Shown here: one piece after another, positions 26,816 to 34,988 of the stretch
Layout: the number at the start of each line of letters is the position of its first letter
Position numbering within the stretch: position 1 is the first letter of the stretch
DNA from: an uncultured Lachnospiraceae bacterium
GTDB lineage: Bacteria; Bacillota; Clostridia; Lachnospirales; Lachnospiraceae
Assembly (NCBI GenBank): GCA_902779575.1
Contig: CACZBW010000003.1
Span: 223,039 to 287,038, forward strand
Length of the DNA stretch: 64,000 nt
Reading direction: 5' to 3'
Program-made: the position numbers and the translations under genes
The notes under the pieces: model-generated
What the model was told of the DNA's origin: nothing
The model's database searches: none
What the model saw: only the letters and a program-made list of their open reading frames with translations

Positions 26816-27308
26816 TTTTCTTCCTCCTTGTTTTTGTAATCGGAAAACGCGGATCCGGTTCCTTTACAGACTGAAACAGCAATTCAACAGCATTTCCCTT
26901 ATACGGCAGGGGAGATCTCGTCCGTTCTCTCCGGCTGCATCAAATTTTCATGTCCGGAATTAATCTACCACAGTTCTATATATATTGAAAATGAATGTAT
27001 TCAATATTATAAATTCGTTTTCTCTATATTATTATCCTATCTTTTTTCATCCTGAAACAGCAGAAATCCTGCATCTGATGCTGACGTATGCCCCTGCGTG
27101 ATTTCTTCGGAGGAATGGATCAATTCACCATTTTATAACAGCCGGCGACTTTGTACAGCGACACTCTAAATATAGATTTTATGTATTTTTTATATAGATA
27201 TTATTCGTTTTACTTTTTATTTTTGCTCACCTACAATGAACACAGAAAGAAAACACAGCTGCCTGAAAGGCAGTCAGACAAGAGACTCAGACAGGAGGTA
27301 CTCTGTAT
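26816..27308. promoter_or_regulatory. 493-base AT-rich divergent intergenic region
   Basis: No gene is seen. The part 26960-27060 is very AT-rich with TATATATATTG and TTCAATATTATAAAT runs and probably contains the promoter of the RraA-like gene. A plus-strand promoter TTTACT (27209-27214) and TACAAT (27232-27237), spacer 17, lies about 70 bases before the aminotransferase start. Confidence 0.5.
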
Positions 27309-28484
27309 ATGTTCGATACTTCAAAAAGGATGGAAGCATTACCCTTCTCCGGCATCCGCGTGATGATGGAAAGGGCCACCAGAATGCAGAAAGAAGGTCA
27401 GGATGTTATTCATATGGAAATCGGCCGTCCGGATTTTGATACGCCTGAAGTGATCAAAAAAGCCGCTTATGACAGTCTGGAAAAAGGGCATGTTTTCTAT
27501 ACCTCCAATTATGGCACTCCGGAGCTTCGGGCCGCGATCGCCGAGAAGCTCACAAAAGAGAACAATGTCGCCTACGCTCCCGAAGAGATCCTGGTAACCA
27601 TCGGCGTCGGCGAAGGCACATATGCTTCGATCGCCGCATTTGTCAACCCGGGTGAAGAAGTCCTGGTTCCCAATCCTGTATGGCTTAATTACATTCACGT
27701 ACCCGAATTTTTCGGCGCGGTACCGGTCACCTACTCGCTGAAGGAAGACAGGAATTACCAGATCGATATGGATGAGCTTGAAGCGAAGACCACGGAGAAA
27801 ACCCGGATGCTGGTCATCAACACGCCCGGCAATCCAACCGGTACCGTACAGAGTCTTGAAACCCTTCAGAAGCTTGCCGACTTTGCAAAAAGACATGATC
27901 TGATCGTTGTCTCCGATGAGATTTATGAAAAACTGGTCTACGGGGGCACAAAGCATGTGAGCATCGCCTCTCTTCCGGGCATGAAGGAACGCACCATCAC
28001 CCTGAACGGTTTCTCCAAATGCTATTCGATGACCGGTTGGCGGCTCGGCTACGCTGCAGCTCCTGTTGAGTTTATCAAAGGGCTGGTCCGCGTTCATCAG
28101 TACATCAACACCTGCGCATCCAGCTTCGTACAGGATGCCGGCATTGTTGCGCTGAAAGAAGCTGAACCGGATGTCCAGGCCATGGTGAAGGAATATGAGC
28201 GCCGAAGGAACTATGCCGTAAAGGCTCTGAACGAGATGGACGGCATCAGCTGCAGGATGCCGGAAGGCGCATTCTATATCTTCGTCAATATCAAATCCCT
28301 TGGAAAAACGTCGGCTGAGGTCGCCGATTATCTGCTTGACGAAGCCAAAGTGGCAACTGTTCCCGGCACAGCTTTCGGAACGGAGGGTGAGGGATACATC
28401 CGTCTTTCCTACGCATGCAGCTATGAACGGATCGTGGAAGCCATGGCCCGCATGAAGAAAGCTTTCGCGGAGCTGAAGGCCTGA
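27309..28484 (+). CDS. Class I aminotransferase (aspartate aminotransferase type)
   Basis: 391 residues, AGGAGGT upstream. Fold-type I, class I: EIGRPDFDTPEVIK, YTSNYGTPELR, NTPGNPTGTV, VVSDEIYEKLVY and the Schiff-base motif NGFSKCYSMTGWRLGY. The C-terminal arginine region (EGYIRLSYACSYE) that binds the substrate carboxylate is present. It should transfer the amino group of aspartate or a similar amino acid to 2-oxoglutarate, feeding the glutamate dehydrogenase encoded next. Confidence 0.92.
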   Translation: MFDTSKRMEALPFSGIRVMMERATRMQKEGQDVIHMEIGRPDFDTPEVIKKAAYDSLEKGHVFYTSNYGTPELRAAIAEKLTKENNVAYAPEEILVTIGVGEGTYASIAAFVNPGEEVLVPNPVWLNYIHVPEFFGAVPVTYSLKEDRNYQIDMDELEAKTTEKTRMLVINTPGNPTGTVQSLETLQKLADFAKRHDLIVVSDEIYEKLVYGGTKHVSIASLPGMKERTITLNGFSKCYSMTGWRLGYAAAPVEFIKGLVRVHQYINTCASSFVQDAGIVALKEAEPDVQAMVKEYERRRNYAVKALNEMDGISCRMPEGAFYIFVNIKSLGKTSAEVADYLLDEAKVATVPGTAFGTEGEGYIRLSYACSYERIVEAMARMKKAFAELKA

Positions 28485-28629
28485 ACGAAGTATGAAGCAA
28501 ACCACAGTAAGGCGGATTTAAGAAGACAGTTTATGTCTGAGCGGTTTATTAAAAACCTGAAATCAGGAACAGTCTTTCACAGCTATGATATACAGCCGGC
28601 ACAGAACGGCAGAACGGAGACAGATTATC

Positions 28630-29979
28630 ATGAATACCTATATCAGCAGTGTTATAAACGGGGTCAAACAGAAATACGCCCATCAGCCTGAATTCTGCCA
28701 GACAGTAGAGGAAGTCCTCTCCTCTCTGGAACCCGTTGTGGAGCGTCATCCGGAGTACGAAAAAGTCGACCTGCTCGGGCGGATGGTAGAGCCGGAGCGT
28801 ATGTTCACATTCCGTGTCGTATGGGAAGATGACAACGGAAACTGGCACACAAACACCGGATACCGCTGCCAGTTCAACGGTGCCATCGGACCCTACAAGG
28901 GCGGTATCCGTTTCCAGAAGAACGTGAATCCCAGCATCATGAAATTCCTGGGCTTTGAACAGACCTTCAAGAACAGCCTGACCGGACTTCCCATCGGAGG
29001 GGGCAAGGGCGGTTCCGACTTTGATCCCACCGGCAGGAGTGACAGCGAAATCATGCGCTTCTGCCAGAGCTTCATGCAGGCATTGTACCGCTATATCGGG
29101 CCGGATACCGACGTTCCCGCGGGCGACATGGGCGTAGGCGGAAGGGAAATCGGATACCTGTTCGGAGAATACCGCAGGCTGAAGGGAAAATTCGAAAACG
29201 GCGTTCTGACTGGCAAGGGCTTCTCCTACGGCGGTTCCCTGATCCGTCCGGAAGCAACCGGGTACGGCGCTGTTTACTATCTCGAGAACGTTCTGAAGGA
29301 TGACGGACAGGATATCAAAGGCAAGACGATCGCCTGTGCCGGTTTTGGCAATGTTACCTGGGGAATCTGCAGGAAGGCTGTAGAGCTTGGGGCAAAGGTC
29401 GTCACGCTTTCCGGTCCCGACGGTTATGTCTACGATCCCGCCGGTGTCTGCACTCCTGAAAAGATCGACTTCCTGGTCGCAATGCGCGCCTCCGGCCGCA
29501 ACAAGGTAAAGGATTATGCCGACAAATTCGGCGTCGAATTCCATGAAGGCGAGAAGCCCTGGGGCGTCAAAGTCGACATCTGCATGCCTTCCGCGATGCA
29601 GAACGATGTACATCTGGAAGAAGCGAAGAAGATCGCAGCCAACAATGTGCGCTATTACATCGAAGTCGCCAACATGCCTACAACCAATGAAGCTCTGCGT
29701 TTTCTGATGGAGCAGCCGGATATGATCGTGGCTCCTTCCAAGGCAGTCAACGCCGGCGGCGTCGCCACATCCGCTCTGGAAATGAGCCAGAACAGTGAGC
29801 GCCTGGTCTGGACAGCGGAGGAAGTCGACAATCAGCTGCATAACATCATGAACACGATCTACAAGAATTCTGTGGACGCCGCCATGAGAAACGACCTGGG
29901 TTATAACCTGGTGGCCGGTGCCAACATCGCAGGTTTCGAGCGTGTCGCGGATGCCATGATGCAGCAGGGAGTGTTCTGA
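28630..29979 (+). CDS. gdhA: NADP-type glutamate dehydrogenase
   Basis: 449 residues from the ATG 28630 with GGAGA upstream; the frame opens at 28585 without a site. Full-length hexameric GdhA: GAIGPYKGGIRFQKNVN, LPIGGGKGGSDFDPTG with the catalytic lysine, DVPAGDMGVGGREIG, RPEATGYGAVYY and the Rossmann segment GFGNVTWG. It makes glutamate from 2-oxoglutarate and ammonia in the cytoplasm. Conserved residues appear intact throughout. The stop is 50 bases before the next gene. Confidence 0.97.
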   Translation: MNTYISSVINGVKQKYAHQPEFCQTVEEVLSSLEPVVERHPEYEKVDLLGRMVEPERMFTFRVVWEDDNGNWHTNTGYRCQFNGAIGPYKGGIRFQKNVNPSIMKFLGFEQTFKNSLTGLPIGGGKGGSDFDPTGRSDSEIMRFCQSFMQALYRYIGPDTDVPAGDMGVGGREIGYLFGEYRRLKGKFENGVLTGKGFSYGGSLIRPEATGYGAVYYLENVLKDDGQDIKGKTIACAGFGNVTWGICRKAVELGAKVVTLSGPDGYVYDPAGVCTPEKIDFLVAMRASGRNKVKDYADKFGVEFHEGEKPWGVKVDICMPSAMQNDVHLEEAKKIAANNVRYYIEVANMPTTNEALRFLMEQPDMIVAPSKAVNAGGVATSALEMSQNSERLVWTAEEVDNQLHNIMNTIYKNSVDAAMRNDLGYNLVAGANIAGFERVADAMMQQGVF

Positions 29980-30029
29980 CCGGGATTCGGGAAATCCTGC
30001 CGGCGGACATTCTGAAGAAGGATACGAAT

Positions 30030-31142
30030 ATGAAATGCTTTGCCATCTGGCCCGAAGATCCCGTGATTGAATCTGCCAGACTGAACGCCATATGGGAACA
30101 TGTCTGCAGAGCTGTCTTCTGCGGTTCCTCCGCTGATCTGACAGTTCTTCATACAATGGAGGAGCTTTCCAGCCTGCTGAAAGAACCGGCAGCCCTTACG
30201 GGCTGCCGGGTACTTTTCATTATTGCGCTCGGGCAGGGCGGAATTAATCTGACCCTCAGCGCCATGATCCGGCTGATCAGGCTGAATCCGGGCTGCATGA
30301 ACAACTCTGCCGCCGCCATGATTGTGGATGGCGAAACAGAACTGTATACCAAATCTGCCGCTTCCGAACTGGCCCTGACTCTTTCCATGGCAGGCTGCGC
30401 TCTGATCGGAAAAAGCCTGGTGGAAGGCACAGGGAGCCTCTATAATTTCACGGTCAGCGCCGGAAACCTGGGTACGGATCTGACTTCTGCATATAAAGCA
30501 GCTGCAGCGGATCTGGTTCACCGGCTGATGAACTTCCGTTTCGTGAGAGGAGCGGTCCCCAGAATTCTCTGCGTGCATTCCTGCAACCAGGCTACTTCCA
30601 ATACCCTGCAGCTCTGGAATTATGTTAAAAATGGCATCCGGGCGGATGCGCAGACCCGCGAAATCTCCCTTCGCAACAAAGATGTAAAAGACTGCGCAGG
30701 CTGCTCTTTTGAGACCTGCATGTATTACAGCAAAAATCTCAGCTGTTTTTACGGCGGTACCATCGTGGAAGAAGTTTATCCCGCACTGGAATGGTGCGAC
30801 CGACTGGTACTGCTGTGCCCGAACTACAACGATGCGCTGAGCGCCAGCCTGACTGCGATGATCAACCGCCTGACCTCTCTTTTCCGGAAAAAACCCTTTT
30901 ACAGCAAGCAGCTCTTTTCGCTGATCGTTTCCGGCTACAGCGGATCGGATCTTGTGGCGAGACAGCTGATTGATTCCCTTTCCATGAACAAGGGCTTTAC
31001 CCTCCCGGGCAGATTCGCCCTTATTGCCACAGCCAACCTTCCAGGCAGCATCGAAAGGATTCCTGATATCCGGGAAAAGGCCCGTGAATTCGGAACATAT
31101 CTCAGCCTGCAGGGAACTGCTTTCACGCAGACTGTAAATTGA
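30030..31142 (+). CDS. Iron-sulfur flavoprotein-like NAD(P)H oxidoreductase with extra N-terminal domain
   Basis: 370 residues, AAGGA six bases upstream. The C-terminal half (about 180-365) looks like a flavodoxin-fold FMN reductase: PRILCVHSCNQATSNTLQLW (phosphate loop), then a cysteine cluster DCAGCSFETCMYYSKNLSC like that of archaeal-type iron-sulfur flavoproteins, then LVLLCPNYNDALSASLTAMI as the flavin-binding middle segment. The N-terminal 170 residues are less clear and resemble a diverged repeat of the same fold (VLFIIALGQGGINLTLS). Such proteins carry electrons with low-potential FMN. It lies between gdhA and the 857-residue gene, probably in one transcript. Confidence 0.72.
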   Translation: MKCFAIWPEDPVIESARLNAIWEHVCRAVFCGSSADLTVLHTMEELSSLLKEPAALTGCRVLFIIALGQGGINLTLSAMIRLIRLNPGCMNNSAAAMIVDGETELYTKSAASELALTLSMAGCALIGKSLVEGTGSLYNFTVSAGNLGTDLTSAYKAAAADLVHRLMNFRFVRGAVPRILCVHSCNQATSNTLQLWNYVKNGIRADAQTREISLRNKDVKDCAGCSFETCMYYSKNLSCFYGGTIVEEVYPALEWCDRLVLLCPNYNDALSASLTAMINRLTSLFRKKPFYSKQLFSLIVSGYSGSDLVARQLIDSLSMNKGFTLPGRFALIATANLPGSIERIPDIREKAREFGTYLSLQGTAFTQTVN

Positions 31143-31182
31143 TGCGGCCGCATATGAATCCCTTCATATACAGGAGAAAGCC

Positions 31183-33756
31183 ATGACAGCTTCAGAACGA
31201 ATTCTGACCGGTATCCCTGAGATGGACACCGCCTTTAATTACCTGCGCTCCGGCGATAATGTAGTCTGGCAGACCACGGACCCCGAAGATCTGATCCCCT
31301 TTGCCGAACATTTCGCGCATCAGGCCATACGGGACCGGCATCCCTTTGTATATGTCCGTTTTGCCGGACATGAATCTCTTGTTTCCGAAGCGGAAGGGAT
31401 CCGGGTCCTTGCTTTTGATCTGGATCACAAGTTCGAAGATTTTACTGTACGTCTCTACAATCTGATCAAAAACAGCCCGGCAGATACCTGCTATCTCTTC
31501 GACAGCCTGTCAAGGCTGCAGACCGCATGGTCCACCGATCTGATGATGGCGAATTTCTTTTCCATCATCGGCCCTCTTGTAAACCAGACCGGATGCTGCG
31601 CCTATTATCCCATAATCAGGGGAAGGCATTCTTATTCCACCATCGCCAAGATCCGTGACAATACGCAGGTATTTGTGGATCTGTACCCGGATGGTGAAAG
31701 CTGCTTTATCCGTCCTATGAAGGTCTGGCAGCGCTATTCTCCCACCATGTTCCTCCCACATGTATATGAAAAGAACAGCAGCCGCTTCTACCTTGCGACA
31801 GAAGGCGTCAGCATCAGTCATTTCTACAGCCTGATGAACCGGACCATGGCGCAGAGCGAAGACCAGCACGAGGATTACTGGGACCGTTTCTTCCGGAAAA
31901 CTCAGCTGAAGTATCAGATGGGCGAAGATATTTCAAGGCTGTGTGAGCTGATGTGCAGCGAGATGGTCACGCGTGATGAACATCTGAAGGACATCGTGCT
32001 TAAGAATTTTGCTCCGGAGGATTATTTTGAGATCCGCAGCCATATGGTCGGGACAGGGATGATCGGCGGAAAGGCATGCGGTATGCTTCTTGCCAGGAAG
32101 ATCATCGAGAACTGCTGTCCGGATACCTTTTCCTGTCTTGAGCCCCACGACTCTTTTTATATCGGCTGTGATGTTTTTTATTCCTATATCGTTCACAATC
32201 ACTTCTGGGAGATGCGGGTTAAACAGAAGCAGGAAGAGAATTATTTTTCTCTGGCTCCCGAGATGAAAAAGCTCTTGCAGAGCGGTTCATTTCCCACCGA
32301 TCTGGAGGAACAGTTCCTCCGCCTTCTGGATTATTATGGCCAGGATCCTTTCATCGTGCGTTCCAGCAGTATTCTGGAAGACGGCTTCGGAAATGCCTTT
32401 GCCGGCAAATATGAGTCAGTATTCTGTTCCAATTCGGGAACCCGTGAAGAAAACCTGAAAGAATTTGAAGACGCGATCCGTACTGTCTACGCCAGTACCC
32501 TGAGCATGGGCGCTCTGGAATACCGCAAAAGGCGGGGACTCGAAAAGCAGGACGAGCAGATGGCTCTTCTCATACAGAGAGTCTCCGGTTCACGTCATCA
32601 TCATTATTTTCTGCCGGCTGCAGCGGGCGTCGGTTATTCCATGAGTCCCTATAAATTCGGACAGAATATGGAGGAACGTTCAGGAATGCTGCGTCTGGTC
32701 ATGGGACTCGGTACTGCAGCGGTCGACCGGATGCAGGGATCCTACCCGAGACTTGTCTCCGTCGACGACCCCGCCAGGCAGATCGTTGCAAGTTCCGCCG
32801 AGAGGCATCAGTTTTCTCAGAGAAAGGTCGACCTGATCGACACTCAGAAGCACGGTTTTGCCAGTGTGGATCTGGGCGAGATCGAACCCTGCCTGCCTTA
32901 CTATCTGAAAAGAAAACTCCTGTCCCACGATTACGAAGCCGAACGTTATTTCCGCGATATGGGCTCCAACCGGGATATCTGGTACATTTCCTGCGACGGA
33001 ATTGTCAAAGATCAGTCTCTGATGCAGGAATTCAGCCGGATCCTTTACAGCCTTCAGGAAGAATATAACTATCCGGTAGATATCGAATTTACCATCAACC
33101 TGACAAAAGACGGGAAATACATGATCAACCTCCTGCAGTGCCGCCCTCTGCAGGTTGCAAAGGACTACGAAGTCGTTACACTCCCTGATCAGTCAGACAA
33201 AGATCATATCTTTCTGGAATGCAGCAATGCCTCCATGGGTCTTTCGCGGCAGTTAAAGCTCGACTATGTCGTCATGATCGATCCCATCGGCTACTATCGC
33301 ATGGAGTATAAGGCGAAATATGAGGTCGCCCGTGCGCTTGGTGCCATCAACTGGCATCTTCGCGAGCAGGGAAAAAACCTGATTCTTTTCGCTCCCGGCC
33401 GCATCTGTACCTCCTCGCCGGAGCTTGGCGTACCCTGCTCCTTTGCCGAAATCAGTGAGTTCAATGCCATCTGCGAAATCTCGGAAACGGGTGCGGGATA
33501 TATGCCGGAACTCTCCTACGGCAGCCACATCTTCCAGGACCTGGTGGAAGCCAACATCCTTTACACAGCTGTCAACGACAACAACAGGACACAGACCTTC
33601 GCGCCCGGCAAGCTTGACAACTTTCCCAACCTGCTGGCTGAGATGGACCAGAAGAGTGCCCATCTTCAGGAAATCATCAGGGCCTGCTGTGTTTCGAAAG
33701 CGGACTGGATGCTTTATTACAGCATGCCGGAGGGAAGGATGATCATAACGACCTGA
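31183..33756 (+). CDS. KaiC-like domain plus PPDK-type ATP-grasp domain protein, no swivelling or PEP domain
   Basis: 857 residues, AGGAGA before the ATG. Residues 1-170 look like a RecA/KaiC ATPase (TGIPEMDTAFNYLRSGDNVV, Walker B-like TCYLFDSLSRLQ), but the Walker A loop is gone (QTTDPEDL in its place). Residues 285-655 match the nucleotide-binding N domain of pyruvate phosphate dikinase/PEP synthase: MIGGKACGMLLAR, FIVRSSSILEDGFGNAFAGK and NLLQCRPLQ. The phosphohistidine domain (TGG-TSHAA) and the PEP/pyruvate barrel are absent. The last 200 residues are unfamiliar. It cannot be a normal PEP synthase; it may phosphorylate or pyrophosphorylate another partner. It faces the dehydrogenase-like gene and shares a terminator with it. 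Confidence 0.82.
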   Translation: MTASERILTGIPEMDTAFNYLRSGDNVVWQTTDPEDLIPFAEHFAHQAIRDRHPFVYVRFAGHESLVSEAEGIRVLAFDLDHKFEDFTVRLYNLIKNSPADTCYLFDSLSRLQTAWSTDLMMANFFSIIGPLVNQTGCCAYYPIIRGRHSYSTIAKIRDNTQVFVDLYPDGESCFIRPMKVWQRYSPTMFLPHVYEKNSSRFYLATEGVSISHFYSLMNRTMAQSEDQHEDYWDRFFRKTQLKYQMGEDISRLCELMCSEMVTRDEHLKDIVLKNFAPEDYFEIRSHMVGTGMIGGKACGMLLARKIIENCCPDTFSCLEPHDSFYIGCDVFYSYIVHNHFWEMRVKQKQEENYFSLAPEMKKLLQSGSFPTDLEEQFLRLLDYYGQDPFIVRSSSILEDGFGNAFAGKYESVFCSNSGTREENLKEFEDAIRTVYASTLSMGALEYRKRRGLEKQDEQMALLIQRVSGSRHHHYFLPAAAGVGYSMSPYKFGQNMEERSGMLRLVMGLGTAAVDRMQGSYPRLVSVDDPARQIVASSAERHQFSQRKVDLIDTQKHGFASVDLGEIEPCLPYYLKRKLLSHDYEAERYFRDMGSNRDIWYISCDGIVKDQSLMQEFSRILYSLQEEYNYPVDIEFTINLTKDGKYMINLLQCRPLQVAKDYEVVTLPDQSDKDHIFLECSNASMGLSRQLKLDYVVMIDPIGYYRMEYKAKYEVARALGAINWHLREQGKNLILFAPGRICTSSPELGVPCSFAEISEFNAICEISETGAGYMPELSYGSHIFQDLVEANILYTAVNDNNRTQTFAPGKLDNFPNLLAEMDQKSAHLQEIIRACCVSKADWMLYYSMPEGRMIITT

Positions 33757-33762
33757 TAAAAA

Positions 33763-33832
33763 CAGATCCGGACTTAAAAAGCTTCGCCATGAGATTCAAA
33801 CTCATGGCGAAGCTTTATATAGTCCGGGTCTG
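33763..33832. terminator. Large bidirectional terminator between convergent genes
   Basis: Outer stem CAGATCCGGACT / AGTCCGGGTCTG and an inner perfect stem AAGCTTCGCCATGAG / CTCATGGCGAAGCTT around a 7-base loop. It separates the 857-residue gene from the minus-strand dehydrogenase-like gene. Confidence 0.8.
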
Positions 33833-33884
33833 CCCTGTTATCGGCGCTGCCCTGCTTGCTTTTTTTACACGAATCCGTTCTGCT

Positions 33885-34967
33885 TTATTCTGAGTAGCCG
33901 CTTTCTTCCAGATTCCTGTACGCCCTCTCCAGCCTTGCAAACAGCGGATCCGGAAGATCCCTGATCTCCCAGTCTGCCCCGTCCGGGGTCGTTCGGTTTT
34001 TTGCTCCGAAATACAGACCGTTCAGATAACAGGCACTGTAATTATATTCCCCGGAAAGGATCGCAAGAACCGTAAAGACAGCCGAGGAATAGGCCGGCGC
34101 GATAAAGGGCTTGAATCCAAGTGCGCGAACCCTGTGATTTGCCGATACCGTCAGATCTGTAAGTTCTTCAGAAAGCGACTCGTCATAATGCTCCGGAAGA
34201 ATGCTGTTTGCAATGACCAGATCCTTCCCATGGGGTCCGAAAGCCCTCCCCTCCTCAAGATATACGGAAAATCTGCTGTCCTGGCGCGCATAATAAGCAG
34301 CTCTCGCATTCATGACGCCGAGTCCGCAGCCCTGGAACTGCAGCGGGTGCAGAGGATGCACAGGCCTGCCGGCTGGCGGCTGCTTTTTCTGTGAACTAAA
34401 CTCCTTCTGCGACTGTGGCTGCTGTACCTGTCCGCACCCTGTCCGGGCGGCAGCCAGACACAGCAGATCCACGGGATCCGAAACCACGATGAACAGCCCG
34501 CGATATCCATCTTCAGCCGCCTGTCCGGCGTAGCTTTCCACGATCGGTTTATTTGCGGCGTACTGTGCCATCCTGACATCGGTAATTCCTGAATTCAGGT
34601 CAGGAACAGAACGGGTGGCACAGAACAAAAACACATCACAGTCAAAGAGTTCTTCCTTCTTCAGCAGCTTAATATGCGGAAAAACTCTCCCCGTAAAGGG
34701 ATCCGCAATCTGCGACAGCTCTGTCTGCATCCGCCGGCACTGCATTTCGTTCAGATCGTACAGGCCAAGTCCGGATATTTTTTCCCCTCCAAGGGTTGTA
34801 AGGCCAATCGCCACATTCTGGCCAACATCTCCCAGACCAGCCATATGGACCCGGACTTTTCTTCCTTCATCCCGGCACAGCCAGCTGATCTCAGGTGCCG
34901 CACCAGTAATTTTCAGCATTTTATCTTTATTCTCGTCCATCATGACGAGATCTGTCAGTTTTTTCAT
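33885..34967 (-). CDS. Lactate/malate dehydrogenase-like protein with glutamine-rich insert
   Basis: 360 residues, GGGAG upstream. Rossmann start VRVHMAGLGDVGQNVAIGL, then VFLFCATRSVPD, FIVVSDPVDLLCLAA (the family normally reads N-P-V-D; asparagine is replaced by aspartate), and GPHGKDLVIANS with the histidine of the catalytic pair. A stretch of about 30 residues (roughly 183-212, rich in Q, S and P) interrupts the fold just before LHPLQFQGCGLGVMNARAAY. Altered catalytic context and the insert suggest a changed substrate or a regulatory role. It lies 21 bases downstream of the giant gene and is probably co-transcribed. Confidence 0.75.
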   Translation of the reverse strand: MKKLTDLVMMDENKDKMLKITGAAPEISWLCRDEGRKVRVHMAGLGDVGQNVAIGLTTLGGEKISGLGLYDLNEMQCRRMQTELSQIADPFTGRVFPHIKLLKKEELFDCDVFLFCATRSVPDLNSGITDVRMAQYAANKPIVESYAGQAAEDGYRGLFIVVSDPVDLLCLAAARTGCGQVQQPQSQKEFSSQKKQPPAGRPVHPLHPLQFQGCGLGVMNARAAYYARQDSRFSVYLEEGRAFGPHGKDLVIANSILPEHYDESLSEELTDLTVSANHRVRALGFKPFIAPAYSSAVFTVLAILSGEYNYSACYLNGLYFGAKNRTTPDGADWEIRDLPDPLFARLERAYRNLEESGYSE

Positions 34968-34988
34968 CTGGTCACTCCCTCCGGTCCT

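Noticed and set aside
28549-30156. 535-codon open frame on the minus strand opposite gdhA
   Set aside because: It is antisense to a perfectly conserved GdhA, has no family likeness and arises from the GC-biased third positions of the real gene.
31183-33756. Annotation as phosphoenolpyruvate synthase
   Set aside because: The phosphohistidine and PEP/pyruvate domains required for that reaction are absent.
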